Positions 33,950 to 45,584 of a stretch of 64,000 nucleotides of DNA are shown here, one piece after another. Below the pieces are notes generated by a model. That model saw only the letters and a list, made by a program, of their open reading frames with translations. It was not told the DNA's origin and searched no databases. The position numbers and the translations under genes are program-made. The stretch's first letter is position 1. Each line of letters starts with the position of its first letter. The stretch is from positions 44,112,102 to 44,176,101 of the forward strand of contig CM059563.1 in assembly GCA_030386875.1 (NCBI GenBank), in the 5' to 3' direction. Source of the stretch: Morinoia aosen (taxonomy: Eukaryota; Arthropoda; Malacostraca; Amphipoda; Talitridae).

Positions 33950-34650
33950 CGACAGATTTATCACCCACTTTGACTTCAAAATGAACGAAGCTCTCAGGCG
34001 GAAGATGTCGCCGTGGCTCCTGGAAAGGTACATCTCTGAGCACCTTGGCAGTAAACCTAAAGCGATCAGGTCTTGTAACAAAAAAGTATTCACAGTGGAA
34101 GTATGTGACGCATCATAGAGCCTAAAGATGAGGCAGTTACATCAACTAAATCAAGTACCCATCTCCGTAGAGGAGCATCTCAACTTTGCTGTCCAAAAGG
34201 GTCTCGTATACATTAATGAATACGACTTAAACAACTACGAAGAATTCAAAAAAGAATTGGAGAATTGGAGAATTGCGGCGTACAAGATACGGTTCCCGCA
34301 ACCTGGATAAAACCTCGAAACCAATTAGCCAAGCTTATTCTAGTGTCATTCAGGCAGCCCATACTTCCAGAATACATCGACATACCAGGGGAGCAAGCCA
34401 AACCTAAAGTATATGAGATAAAACCAAAACCTATGATGTGCAAGAAATGCCGGGAATACGATCATGGGATAAAGTACTGCCAAGGAGAACAAATTTGCTC
34501 ATGATGCAATTCAGTTGGTCACGGAATTGACAATTGCAAATCTAATGCAATAAAATGTCACCATTGCGGGGAGCAACATACTGTTGGTACGAAAGTTTAC
34601 AAGATCAGAGCAATCGAAGATGAAATTTTGGTGATTCAGAACAGGGAATG
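33950..34650 (+). pseudogene. LINE gag, second unit, with three zinc knuckles
   Basis: A second gag-like unit following the first, with similar landmarks: EHLGSKPKAIRSCNKKVFTV (near 34040), VYINEYDLNNYEEFKKEL (near 34205), then knuckles CKKCREYDHGIKYC (34440-34480), a broken CNSVGHGIDNC and CHHCGEQHTVGT (34556-34591). The order and the spacing match the first unit, but sequence identity is low, so any duplication is old, or two related elements were joined. After it a lysine- and arginine-rich stretch runs to about 35240. Confidence 0.6.
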
Positions 34651-36267
34651 AGTTTCCAAGGGCCAAGCCAGGCTGTTATTTCACAACAGACATCCTAACT
34701 TCTCCATGAACTTTGCTAAGGCAGTCACTACGCGCACCGAACCAGATTTAATAGAGGTATCAACCAAGAAGAGAAACTGTCAAGAAGACCAAGAAACAAT
34801 ATCGAAACCCCAGTGCAGCAGGAAGAAAGTCGGAAAAACCAATGAAAGGAACGGGAGGACGAGTAGGCTGTCGTCCATGAGTGAGGGTAAAGAGCCAAGG
34901 AGAACGGAAGTGGTTTGTGAAAGCCCTTGCAGATAGGAAGACTTTTCACCACAACAGTCAACCTTGACTGCGTAACAGCTGCACCTGGGAAAAAGAGAAT
35001 CCAGAAGAAGGGAGACGAGGAAGATTTTTGATGAGTAAACTCGTGAAGTGCAAGGAAGAACTGGAGAGAAGGAAAGAGATCATTACGAGGAGGAACTAAG
35101 AAGAATAAATTTTTTCAGACCAAGAGAGAAAGCAGGAAGACAGACACGTGGAACCTCAAGGGAAGAGTACCAAAGGAGATCGCCGAAGGGCAGAGAGGAA
35201 GGGAAGAAGCTTGAGCGACGGACAAGTGGAGAAAGGAAACGCAAGTGGAGGTAATGGCGGAAGAAGAGATTGTATTTATCCAGTGGAATGTGCAAGATAT
35301 GGCATCATATAAAGAAGACGTCATTAACCTTATTGATACGTTTAAACCTGCAGTGTTAGCTGTCCAAGAGACCTTTTATGGTAACGATTTTGTATCATCT
35401 CTGTTGGGATACAACGGATACTGCAAACAAGGCCATTATAACCGCAGGTTCCATGGAGGAGTAGCATTGTATGTCCACTCATCGTTGCCCGCACAGGAGA
35501 TCCAAATCCAATCGTCGGTCCAGGTAATAGCAGTAACAATATGTCTAAGCCGGTACAAAGTCATTACGGTCGCATCAGTGTATCTACCACCAAAATCAAA
35601 TGTAAACCTTGAAGAATTAATTATTTACAATAATGAAAACCATGCCAAAGCCAGTTGTCATAATGAAGGATTTCATTGCCCATCATAGTGACTTGGGAAA
35701 GAATACAATCGATAGACGAGGACGATTGCTGCAGAATTTTATTTCACAGAATTTCAATATAATGAACGATAAATCCCCAACACATATCTCAGGAACAATC
35801 ATAGATCTTACCCTAACCTCCCTGACATTACACCAGACATACAGTTCTCTGTACTCCCTTCTGTCTTGAGCAGCGACCACTTTCCGATAACGTTTTCATC
35901 AGTGTGGCAGGCAGACGGGCGCGATGAGACCGAAGGATGGAATAATTATTTCAAGATGCGCAGCTGAAGACAGTAACGACAGGATGAGATTTAGAAAAAT
36001 GTATAAGATCTTGAAATGCCAGAAGACCCGGAAGCAGCTATTACGAAACTATACTCGAGATTCAACCGTGATACTGAAAAATGGGTGCCTAGGTACAAAA
36101 GACGACGACTCTACGCAAAGTCTTGGTGGACTGCCGAGTGTAAAGCAGCCTGGCGAGAATGAGAGAAGAATTACAGTCTGTATAAGAGGACTGGGAAGAT
36201 GGAGAACAAGGTGAGGTGGAAGATACGAAAAACTATGAACAATTGGGGGGAATATAAAATCGAGCGG

Positions 36268-38579
36268 CCGACAGCATTTAATGAAAATTAGGTAACAGCA
36301 CTACACTTCTTTCGACAGAATGAGATTAGGTGCTGACGTTGGTGAAAATGCTCCAGGCAGCCACGAATTGCGGAGAAGACCAAAGCGGCGCAGTCTTCTC
36401 CCACCAACTGCCGTTTAACGTCACCTGGCGAAGTGAAAAATATGTTAGCTTTAGTATATTGATAGGTACGAAACCTGGTCATAGGGCGAAAGCCCGAACG
36501 GTAATAATAGGGCGAAAGCCCGAACGGTAATAATAGGGCGAAAGCCCGAACGGCAATAATAGGGCGAAAGCCCGAACGGTAATAATAGGGCGAAAGCCCG
36601 AACGGTAATAATAGGGCGAAAGCCCGAACGGTAATAATAGGGCGAAAGCCCGAACGGTAATAATAGGGCGAAAGCCCGAACGGTAATAATAGGGCGAAAG
36701 CCCGAACGGTAATAATAGGGCGAAAGCCCGAACGGTAATAATAGGGCGAAAGCCCGAACGGTAATAATAGGGCGAAAGCCCGAACGGTAAGAATAGGGCG
36801 AAAGCCCGTACTGTAATAATAGGGCGAAAGCCCGTACTGTAATAATAGGGCGAAAGCCCGTACTGTAATAATAGGGCGAAAGCCCGAACTGTAATAATAG
36901 GGCGAAAGCCCGAACTGTAATAATAGGGCGAAAGCCCGAACTGTAATAATAGGGCGAAAGCCCGAACTGTAATAATAGGGCGAAAGCCCGAACTGTAATA
37001 ATAGGGCGAAAGCCCGAACTGTAATAATAGGGCGAAAGCCCGAACTGTAATAATAGGGTGAAAGCCCGAACTGTAATAATAGGGCGAAAGCCCGAACTGT
37101 GATAATAGGGTGAAAGCCCGAACTGTAATAATAGGGCGAAAGCCCGAACTGTAATAATAGGGCGAAAGCCCGAACTGTAATAATAGGGCGAAAGCCCGAA
37201 CTGTAATAATAGGGCGAAAGCCCGAACTGTAATAATAGGGCGAAAGCCCGAACTGTAATAATAGGGCGAAAGCCCGAACTGTAATAATAGGGCGAAAGCC
37301 CGAACTGTAATAATAGGGCGAAAGCCCGAACTGTAATAATAGGGCGAAAGCCCGAACTGTAATAATAGGGCGAAAGCCCGAACTGTAATAATAGGGCGAA
37401 AGCCCGAACTGTAATAATAGGGCGAAAGCCCGAACTGTAATAATAGGGCGAAAGCCCGAACTGTAATAATAGGGCGAAAGCCCGAACTGTAATAATAGGG
37501 CGAAAGCCCGAACTGTAATAATAGGGCGAAAGCCCGAACTGTAATAATAGGGCGAAAGCCCGAACTGTAATAATAGGGCGAAAGCCCGAACTGTAATAAT
37601 AGGGCGAAAGCCCGAACTGTAATAATAGGGCGAAAGCCCGAACTGTAATAATAGGGCGAAAGCCCGAACTGTAATAATAGGGCGAAAGCCCGAACTGTAA
37701 TAATAGGGCGAAAGCCCGAACTGTAATAATAGGGCGAAAGCCCGAACTGTAATAATAGGGCGAAAGCCCGAACTGTAATAATAGGGCGAAAGCCCGAACT
37801 GTAATAATAGGGCGAAAGCCCGAACTGTAATAATAGGGCGAAAGCCCGAACTGTAATAATAGGGCGAAAGCCCGAACTGTAATAATAGGGCGAAAGCCCG
37901 AACTGTAATAATAAGTAAGTTAATAGAAATTTAGTCTATTCGCCAGGAAGAAGTAGGGGTCGACTGGTCTAAAGGCTCCATGGATATCAACTCACTAGCA
38001 GACATGCGCCCAGCCTAAGAGTGACGAACCTCGAATGTCCATGGAGTTGGGAGCTCCTCCGACGACAGATGGTTAGGGCGAGCTTGCAGGAGTCGTGCTG
38101 GTGTACGGCTCACAGCTTCGGCATCGCACCATCCTGACGTCCGTCGATGCATGAGATTCCCAGCTCCAGCCCAAGACAACCAGAAGAGCGAAGGCGGAGC
38201 GAAGAAGCAGCGCGGTAACGGTGAGCTTAGCCACTCATCCTCCCGTCGCCTGTCCGCCTTAAAACGTTGCAGGGAAGACGCATCCAAACCCAAACCTTAG
38301 GTTCGGAGCAAATTAGTCCAACGGCGGAACCATGTAAAACCTGCGGCGACAGGGAAGCGCTACACACAGAGTCAGTAGCCGGTAGTTATGATCTGCTGAT
38401 AATTGGGTCAGATAACCGGAGCAGAGCTTATTCTGCAGCGTCTATGGGAGCTACAGTAAACTGGATACTGTATACTGTATTTGGCCAAACTTAAACTAGG
38501 AGCCGTCTACCAGCGAGCCAGGACCACTCTAAAACCAGTCGACTAAATTTAGATCAATATTTTATATAGAAGAGGGCGA
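36268..38579. mobile_element. Unclassified 2.3-kb insert in the LINE, carrying the 26-bp array
   Basis: LINE ORF2 coding sequence stops near 36267 and resumes near 38580; the hexamer GAGCGG lies at both edges (36262-36267 and 38580-38585). Inside are 216 bp of unique sequence, the 1430-bp array, and 666 bp of GC-richer sequence with no recognisable frame (the 92-codon minus-strand frame at 38015-38293 shows no motif). I cannot assign a class. The edges are approximate. Confidence 0.5.
36484..37913. repeat. 26-bp minisatellite, 55 units, each with a GAAA-loop hairpin
   Basis: Unit GGGCGAAAGCCCGAACTGTA plus ATAATA. The first unit starts at 36484 and the last at 37888, exactly 54 periods of 26 bp apart, so there are no net insertions or deletions. 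Each unit holds the perfect 4-bp stem GGGC/GCCC closing a GAAA tetraloop. Variants are ordered: units 1-12 have GAACGG, units 13-15 GTACTG, and units 16-55 GAACTG, with a few GGGTGAAAGCCC variants near 37056 and 37108. Confidence 0.97.
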
Positions 38580-39779
38580 GAGCGGTTGCAGCGAAAACAT
38601 TCCGGGAGGCAAAACAAAGCAGCTGGAGAGAGTATGTCTCGACTCTCAACACCAACACACCGAGCAGCAAAATTTGGGACAAAGTTAACAGAATTCGTGG
38701 CCGAGCAAAAAAGCAAATAAGAATACTTAATGATGGAGACGCTCAATTCTTTTCTGTGAGTGAAATAGCAGAAAAATTAGCAGAAACATTTAAACCTTAT
38801 CCAGCAGCATTAACTACTCGGACGAATTTAAACTATACAAACAACTGAATGAACAAATTCCAATTGACCTCATGAACGACAACAGTGAACCCTACAACGA
38901 GCTCTTCACCATGCAGGAATTAGCATCGGCCATCAGGAGCAATAGAGTTACGACGCCCTGACCAGATAACATCAGTAACCTCATGATAAAGAACATGCCA
39001 GACAACGCGCAACACTACTTATTGAAGGGATACAACATGCGGTGGGTTAAAGAAAATGTCTTTCAACCATGGAAAGAAGTAATTGTAATCCCAATCCTAA
39101 AACCTGGCAAGGACCGCAGCACACCCGATTAACTGTCAGCCCATTTCAGTAACCAGATGTATTTGTAAAACCTACGAAAAAATGATAAATAGAAGACTAA
39201 TAGAATATCTCGAAAATAGCAAAATACTAACATTCAGTGCGGCTTCCAAAAAAATCGAGCGACAATAGATCATCTCGTGAGATTTGATACGTACATAAGA
39301 AAGGCGTTGGCCTGTGATAAAACTGTTATGGCGGTATTTTTTGATCTAGAGAAAGCATATGACATAACTTGACGCTACGGAATAATGAGAGGTCTTGCGG
39401 CTGCGGCTTGAAGGGAAGATTACCGAAATTTGAGGGAGAATTTCTCAAGAACCGAACATTTCGTGTGAGAGTGGGAGGTGCAACGTCCTCTTCAACTGAG
39501 CTTGCTACAGAAACACTGCAGGGTAGTACATTAAGTGTGACGCTTTTCGCTATCAAAATAAATTCATTGGCAAAGGAAATCCCGGAGGATATATTTAGTT
39601 CCTTGTCTGTGGACGACCTTCTCATTGAGCACGCAGACTACGACAGCATCAAAGTTCAACAAACCTTGCAGTCAGCAATAGATCAAGTTACTCACTGGGC
39701 CAGGTACAACGGATTCAGATTCTCATCTACGAAGACCACAGCTATACAGTTTTACAGAAGAAATGAACCTATGCTGAGC

Positions 39780-40171
39780 GCAGTGACACCAAAACAATGC
39801 CCCTGCAACCCGACTACCACAAGACAGTGCTTCCCCTCACAAGAAGTTCTGCCGTCCACCGTTAGCAACGGCCGGCCCGCTCGGAAGCGTTGGCCCACCA
39901 CCACCCGCGGACAAACCACTGTCCTCTCACTTCCGGAGTCTACTAGACACAAAGACCAATGCTCATTCAAAATGGCCCGAACGACTGGCAAATGACTCCT
40001 AGTCGTAACGTCAGTTGCTCCGAGCGATCCTAGATCGCCCCGCCTCAGCGATACACTCGTGCCAATCAAGGTCCCTTTCTCCGAGGGGGCGCCGTCACCT
40101 CCCTCAGAGAGAAGAGACCTCCGGTAAGCTCGGCTTACGCGGTTTCCATTGAAGAGGACGCGTCGCCCCAA
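39780..40171 (-). pseudogene. Retropepsin-like protease of the gypsy-type fragment
   Basis: On the minus strand the frame holds LVDSGSERTVV, the active-site motif (D-S-G) of retroviral-type aspartic proteases, about 70 residues in from 40171. It then runs out near 39776 in the flap/C-terminal region. The protease cuts gag-pol precursors. The frame overlaps the end of gag in another frame (40135-40662), as expected for frameshifted gag-pol. Truncated, so inactive. Confidence 0.65.
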
Positions 40172-41115
40172 CTGGCGTCCTCCGCAGAGAAACCCGACCC
40201 ACCAACCGTGGGCCCAGCTACCGTCGGACAGTCACAAGCAAAATGCCCGATCTCTCCGCACGCAAAGCATGCGGACTTTCTTTTGGCGGGAGCCTTCGCG
40301 GCCCCCCTGCCAGCAAGCGCCGCAGTGCCTCGCTTATGGGGGCACACCCTCACGCGGTGCGCACCACCACAGCGGTAGCAAGCACCCTTGCCACCACTGT
40401 CCTGCTTCCCAGAAGCAGCTAGGTCTGCCCCAAGCTTAGTCCCCTGGCCTCGTCCGGCCACAGCCCTCTGTGCAGCCATTCTATCCCGCACTTTCGACAC
40501 CACAGCGTTGAAAGGCGCAGTATACGCGTCCTCACGCGCAACTGCCCACGCGTACAGAGTAATGGTGAGACCTTCGCAAAATTTTAGCTCAAAGATCAAA
40601 TCTCCCTTGGTCAGTCCCACTCTCCCACCCAGACGCGCCAAGTCATCCAGGTAGACGTCCACCGACTCGCCAGCTCGGTGTACCGCCTATAAGCCTCCGG
40701 CAAAGGCATCGCGAATTGCGCGGCAAGCGTAAACCTAACTACCTGCCACTGAGCAGCATCACCGACAGTCATGGAGCGAAACACCCGTGCGGCATTGCCG
40801 TCAAGCATAAACCCAATGACGTCGGTCGGCGCCACGCACTTCAGCTGGTAGAGCCTCTCCAGATTCTCCAGCCACTCACTCAAGCGCATCGACCGATCCA
40901 TCGCTGGTCAACTTAGGCAGCTGCCTAGCTAACCGATCAAGGATCGGACCACGCGCCTGTGTCAGGATGTTAGCCAACATGCTAACATACACGAGCACTC
41001 CCGGCGTGCTCCCCGCCGGCAGCACTGGCAATCCCAGATCGCCAGCCCCACCCGCCGCAGCCTTCTCAGCTGCCACAGTTGCCTCAACCGCCGCAGCCTT
41101 CCCAGCCACCGCCAT
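40135..41115 (-). pseudogene. Gag of the gypsy-type fragment, with two zinc knuckles
   Basis: Three minus-strand segments in different frames make up one gag. They are an Ala-rich N-terminus from the ATG at 41115, a capsid-like part (RSMRLSEWLENLERLYQLK near 40895) and a C-terminal nucleocapsid with knuckles CYRCGGAHRVRVCP and CFACGEIGHFACDCP (40360-40230). Knuckles bind the genomic RNA. At least two frame changes separate the segments, so the copy is broken. Confidence 0.7.
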
Positions 41116-41218
41116 CTAGCAACAAAGATGGCTACCACCGCTAAAGGGCTAGATAGCTTGTAGGCTTAGACGGAAGAATCACCTTCCACCGCCAGTCGTC
41201 CCTGCTCCCGGGACCCAC

Positions 41219-41442
41219 TGCACAACTTCCCTGCTGCAATACACTTGTTTCACCGTAGAACAAGCAAATGGCTCAGTCTCTGGCTCACGACACTGAGCAG
41301 AGGCGCAACGCAAAAAAAATCAGGCACAAAGAAGATTACGTAATCACTCGACGACTCTTAACAACACACTGAAGCCGGCCCGCCGGAGCCGTCCGGCAGC
41401 GGCAGCAAGATCATCGTCTCTTGGTGGCGGAGCACACATCGT
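41219..41442 (-). mobile_element. Probable 5' LTR of the gypsy-type fragment
   Basis: The minus strand starts TGTAACGATGTGTGC at 41442 and ends in CA at 41219, giving a 224-bp LTR of the TG...CA form. One base further comes TGGGTCCCGGGAGC, which looks like a tRNA primer-binding site (begins TGG). The gag ATG follows about 100 bp later. There is no second LTR to confirm the edges. Confidence 0.45.
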
Positions 41443-41960
41443 TACAGCACCCTCTTGCGGCGGGAAACACTTCAACACCACATTTAAAGACGAGGGAACG
41501 TATCACGAAAGTTGTCGCTATCATATTTGTGGGCTTTGCGACGCCCACAACAACAACGCTGCACATTATGAGCCGGTTAGCTCGTTCGTTTTACCTTATC
41601 AATTCTACACCTTTTCGCATCTTCGCAACACCAGAAAAAACAAAAACAGGTATTAGATTCCTAATTCCACTAAACAATGATTTGAATCTTAACACTGACT
41701 AAAATGGTTATACAGTAAAATAATCTTAAACACCAAAAGGAAATCACTCGAGAATAGCAAACTCACCCGATGATCAAAGCACTTGGTCATGACGTGACAA
41801 TGGCTAGCGGGGTAATGGGCCGCTGAGCAGCGAACAATGCTTGAAGAGCGTGAATGTTGCCATAAAAGTTCTCGCAACTCGTCTCGTGAGACGTGTAGAT
41901 TCTTTATTTTTATATTTTTAATAAAAGACTTTTTTAAGAGGTACAAAATTACCTTAATAT
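41443..41960. other. No assignable feature
   Basis: Sequence between the gypsy-type LTR and the TTAA MITE. No gene or repeat recognised. The same unknown sequence probably continues after the MITE at 42821. Confidence 0.4.
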
Positions 41961-41964
41961 TTAA

Positions 41965-42816
41965 GGAGAGCGTCCCCCTTATGAATCCATGCTTATGAGA
42001 TTTCTTGAGAAACTGGGATTTTTGCTGCTAGAAGAAGTGTAAGAGATCAGGTACATCCTGTGAAAAAATGAGACTCTTACGTTCACTCGTTCGCCCGCTA
42101 CGGGGGTTTAAAGAATGGGGGGAGGGGAGGGGGAAGTGGTATTTTATCATGTTACACCTCTCCAATGGCATTTTCTTCACGGCGCAAAGTTGCTATGTCA
42201 TCTCCTATGGCTCTGGATTACTCTATAATGATTTCAGGGGTCTAACTTGAACCAAAAATTTTACAATTTTTTTATTTTAATTGTTTATGTTTCTTTGTTT
42301 TGCTTATAATGTAAACAATGGTTTTTGGGGTTTCAAACAACTACTCCTCCTACAGTTTTCAAACTGCAGTAATGATTTTGGTATCATTGGATGCGGAAAG
42401 ACACGGGCTTTTAGGGTAACTAAAATTTGTTTCCTCAAATTTCCATTTCCAACATGAAAATGTGTAAAAATAGGAAAAAATGTACTTTTTCGGACATGTA
42501 CAATTTTATGACGTCATAACTCATGAGCAACAAATAATTTTGGAATGAATTTTAGTTACCATAAAAGTCCGTGTCTTTCCGCATCCAATGATACCAAAAT
42601 CATCACTGTAGCTCAAAAACTGTAGGAGGAGAAGATTTTTGAAACCCCCCCCCCCCTTCGAACTTCGTTTTCTTTGATTTCCCATTTTCTTTTCAAGAAA
42701 ATTGAACTTTTGCTCTAAACAAAAACGGTTCTAAATTTAATATCCTATCAGTATACCAAATTTCATTCTTCTAGGTTCAATAATAAAGAAAAAAGTCCGT
42801 ATGGGGGACGCTCTCC
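41965..42816. mobile_element. TTAA-flanked MITE (piggyBac/Kolobok type)
   Basis: An 852-bp element with ends GGAGAGCGTCCCCCTTATG and the inverted ATGGGGGACGCTCTCC, flanked by TTAA on both sides (41961-41964 and 42817-42820). Inside, 42339-42433 and 42552-42648 form a second long inverted repeat (AAGACACGG(G/A)CTTTTA and TGGTATCATTGGATGCGG). TTAA duplications occur in piggyBac and Kolobok elements. No transposase frame; the frame at 42068-42250 has no motif. Confidence 0.8.
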
Positions 42817-42820
42817 TTAA

Positions 42821-43394
42821 CTCTAAATTTGTATTAATTATTCTTGAATTTTTCGGGCACCACAGCCCTACTCTTTCCAATCAGGAGCAAACAAATCGAT
42901 CACTCCACGAGTCGTCGAGCACTCTATCACTCGGACAACTTCAGTTGCCTTGCAACTACGCAGCTATATCACTGCCTTACTACATACACAAAGACGCACT
43001 TCTAAGCCAAGAACGTAAGCTTCGTCCTCACTTTACCGCTGCTGTAATCACACCAGCCGTCTGCCGACCGCCAGCGAGATGGTTGTCTCACTCAGCCGGT
43101 GTGTACACTTTTGCAGGGGCAGACACCACAATTCAAATACAGATTTTGCGCAATGTTTACTAACTTTCAACTAAATCTAACTACTCTTTTATACGGTTCT
43201 TCAATATCCATGAATGATAAATATTATTTCTTATCTTCCTTCCTCATACACTAAATTATTTCATTTGTTACAAACAGATTTTCTTTGCAACGTCTATTTT
43301 GCGTAAAACCATTTGGTTCTCCTAGGACTCCTAGTTCAACTAAATATTTATTTCTATCGTTCAAAATACCGCTCCATCGATCCGTACTTTATCT
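42821..43394. other. No assignable feature
   Basis: Sequence between the TTAA MITE and LINE3. The 120-codon open frame at 42801-43163 starts inside the MITE and shows no known motif, so I do not call it a gene. Confidence 0.4.
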
Positions 43395-45170
43395 TGAGCA
43401 TGGACGGCGGTGGACGTTGACATTGACAATGTTTATTTGGGGGATGATGGAAAAATAGTGAACATTGTACAGAGTCTGTATGAGAACACAAGTGCTATCT
43501 ACAGGTTAGGAAATTTGGAAACAGGGCAAGTGAGGAGTGTTAGAGGAGTGAGACAGGGCTGTACTCTGTCCCCCCTGTTGTTTGGATTGTACACAGAAGA
43601 ATTAGCAGTTCGACTGAGAGGGAGTGGTTTAGGACTGAAAGTTGGTAATGAGAGACTGAGCTGTTTGTTGTATGCTGATGATGTGGTTGTGGTTAGTGAA
43701 TGTGGTCATGAACTACAAAGGATGCTTGACATTGTGAATGGATATAGTACAGATTTCAAGATGAACTTTGGTGCCGATAAAAGTAAGGTCATGGTTATAA
43801 ATAGTGATGAGACTGATAGAGACAGACTGTGGAATATTGGAGAAATCAGAATAGGTAGAACAAAAGAATACAAATATCTAGGTTGTATGATGAGTGAAGA
43901 TGGATGTACTAGAACTAAAGGTGAGAAAGTGGCTAAAGCAATGCAGTGGAGTGGACGGTTAGGTAGTGTGGCCAGATACAGAGCAAACAAGTACGAATGT
44001 GTGAGAGGAATGTGGAAGTATGTTGCTGTACCTAGTGTCATGTATGGTATGAGTGCTCTTGCTTGGAATGGAAGTGATCTTGAAAAGCTGGATGTGATAC
44101 AAAATAAGGTAGGACGTGTAGCATTGGGTGCTCCGAAATGGACAGCTATAGAAGCCATTAGAGGTGACCTAGGGTGGAGCCTATTTTCAGAAAGAATGAT
44201 GAAAGCTGTGCTGAATTATAAGGTGAGAATTGAAAGAATGCAGAATAGCAGGTGGGTAAGGCGAATCTTTGAATGGAATCTGAGTGTAAGCTATTGGGAG
44301 AAAGTATGTTGGGGGCATGCAAGGAAACTCAGTATGCAAAAGATTATTCATGTTAGAATTGGGAGACCTGTGGATGACTGGAGTTTAATAAATGTAGGAG
44401 GTATAGGGCCTGAGTGGGACTGCAAGAGGTGGAAGAAAGAGATTGAGAGACAAACAAAAGAGTATGGATTGAATAAGTGGAAGCTTAGCATGATGCGGAA
44501 GCCTACACTTAACTGGTATATGAAAAAGAAAGCACCTAAGTTTGAGCTGTTCTATGATGGTAGTTTTGGAAGTCAACTCTTGTTTGCTGTGAGGTGTAAG
44601 TCATTAAGTGTGAACAGACGTACTTGGAGATGGAATGAGAATAATAACAGATTATGTCAGCAGTGTAATAGTGGAGTAGAGGAAACAATTGAGCATTTTG
44701 TGCTGGAATGTAGTAAGTATGAGCAAGAGAGAGAGAGTTTTATGAATGTGGTGTCTGAGCAGTATGGAGAGAATGAGTGGAATGCCAGATGTGCTGAAGA
44801 TGATTGCGGTATGAGCTGTCTTGCTGGATTGGATCAGGAGTGTAATGCGAGTATCACTGAGGCTATGAAATTGTTTCTTGTGCGTGCCTGGAGTAAGAGA
44901 CAGTGACTGGAATGAGCCAGTCAGGTAGAATAGGCTGTAATGACCCAATGTGCCTGGGGATGGTGTTTTGACACACTGGCTATCCCAGTGACGCCATCCA
45001 AAGGCAGCTTGTGACAAGGATTGGTAGATCCTGAGTAGTTTAGTGGACAAGTCTGGTACCAGGCGCTGAACTCTTTGTGTGATAACTGTGGAGGGAATTG
45101 TAGGCCGTTACAAAGGCCCCGACGCTGTCGGCCCTCAATTTCAAGTTCAAGTTCAAGTTCAAGGATCCCT
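43395..45170 (+). mobile_element. LINE3 copy a, 5'-truncated
   Basis: The 5' edge lies in the RT (coding begins about 43410). The coding region ends at 44906 and the 3' untranslated region ends with four or five TTCAAG units (45142-45165). A second short piece of the same 3' end (GGCCCCGACGCTGTCGG) follows at 45174-45192 and is where the I-clade LINE inserted. Other copies are at 53337-53649 with 55867-56235, and on the minus strand at 53868-55375. Confidence 0.75.
43410..44906 (+). pseudogene. LINE3 RT C-terminal half with C-terminal zinc motif
   Basis: An open frame of 498 codons lacking the endonuclease and the first RT motifs. Motifs seen: RQGCTLSPLLFGLYTEEL (about residues 49-66, the GxPQG region equivalent), LLYADDVVVVSE (catalytic YADD, about residues 84-95), YKYLGCMMSEDG (about residue 155), and a long C-terminal part ending in a zinc-binding motif CQQCNSGVEETIEHFVLEC (about residues 423-441) like that of many LINEs. 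The frame is intact for nearly 1.5 kb, so the insertion is not old, but 5' truncation makes it dead on arrival. The ATG at the start of the frame is accidental. Confidence 0.8.
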
Positions 45171-45584
45171 TTAGGCCCCGACGCTGTCGGCCGTCAGTTG
45201 GCAGCCGTTGTGAAAGCGGTTGAAGGTGGACGTGTGTCTTAACTGTGTCAACCGGTTGCTTGAATTGCCTCGCAAGTAAAGGAAATGAAGCGAATAATAA
45301 GCCATTTAAAAAACTCGTATGCCAAAGAAAAGACATAGGAGGGGACATAGCTCTACCTCCTCTTCAGGAGGAGAATCTGAAGCCTGGCCTCCTCTTGAAA
45401 TTTCATCTCAACCTCTCCTAATGTCTTCATCTAAAACATCAAATGATGAGGGTTTGCAGGAGGAAGGAGGCAAACTTGATTTGGACGCACCAATAGTGAC
45501 TTCAGCAGTAATTCAGCCAGCAACAATATCCTCCACCAGCAGAAATCGTACATTCTATGGCAGAAATCAATTTGAAGTACCAAA

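Larger units (their letters stand above)
32896..39775 (+). mobile_element. Decayed LINE (Jockey/R1-like) with duplicated gag, split by an insert
   Basis: Plus-strand remains of a non-LTR retrotransposon: gag-like region (32896-34650), linker (34650-35240), endonuclease (35245-35900) and RT (38580-39770), with many stops and frame changes. An insert of about 2.3 kb (near 36268-38579) breaks ORF2 between endonuclease and RT. The right side ends abruptly at a minus-strand gypsy-type fragment near 39776. The RT style (FFDLEKAYD, FLKNRTFRVRVGG, ARYNGFRFS) suggests the Jockey/R1 group. Confidence 0.75.
35245..39775 (+). pseudogene. LINE ORF2, endonuclease and RT, heavily decayed
   Basis: 35245-35688 encodes an apurinic-type endonuclease N-terminus (FIQWNVQDM, VLAVQETF, RFHGGVALYV, ASVYLPP). 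Its later motifs appear in other frames (VVIMKDFIAH where GDFNAH is usual; SSDHFPITF near 35870). After the insert, 38580-39770 holds the RT: PDNISNLMIKNMP (38960), FFDLEKAYD (39338), FLKNRTFRVRVGG (39440) and VDDLLIEHAD (39610, where F-A/V-D-D is usual). Multiple stops and frameshifts remove function. The 5' and 3' halves match one element type, so the 36268-38579 block is a later insertion. Confidence 0.7.
39776..41442 (-). mobile_element. Gypsy-type LTR retrotransposon fragment (LTR, gag, protease)
   Basis: Minus-strand order: a likely LTR (41442-41219), a primer-binding-like site, gag (from the ATG at 41115) and an aspartic protease, then truncation near 39776 where LINE sequence begins. 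It is much richer in GC than its surroundings. The pol RT, integrase and second LTR are missing. Confidence 0.7.

Noticed and set aside
36484-37913. CRISPR-like array
   Set aside because: There are no unique spacers; the whole 26-bp unit repeats. The context is a eukaryotic LINE.
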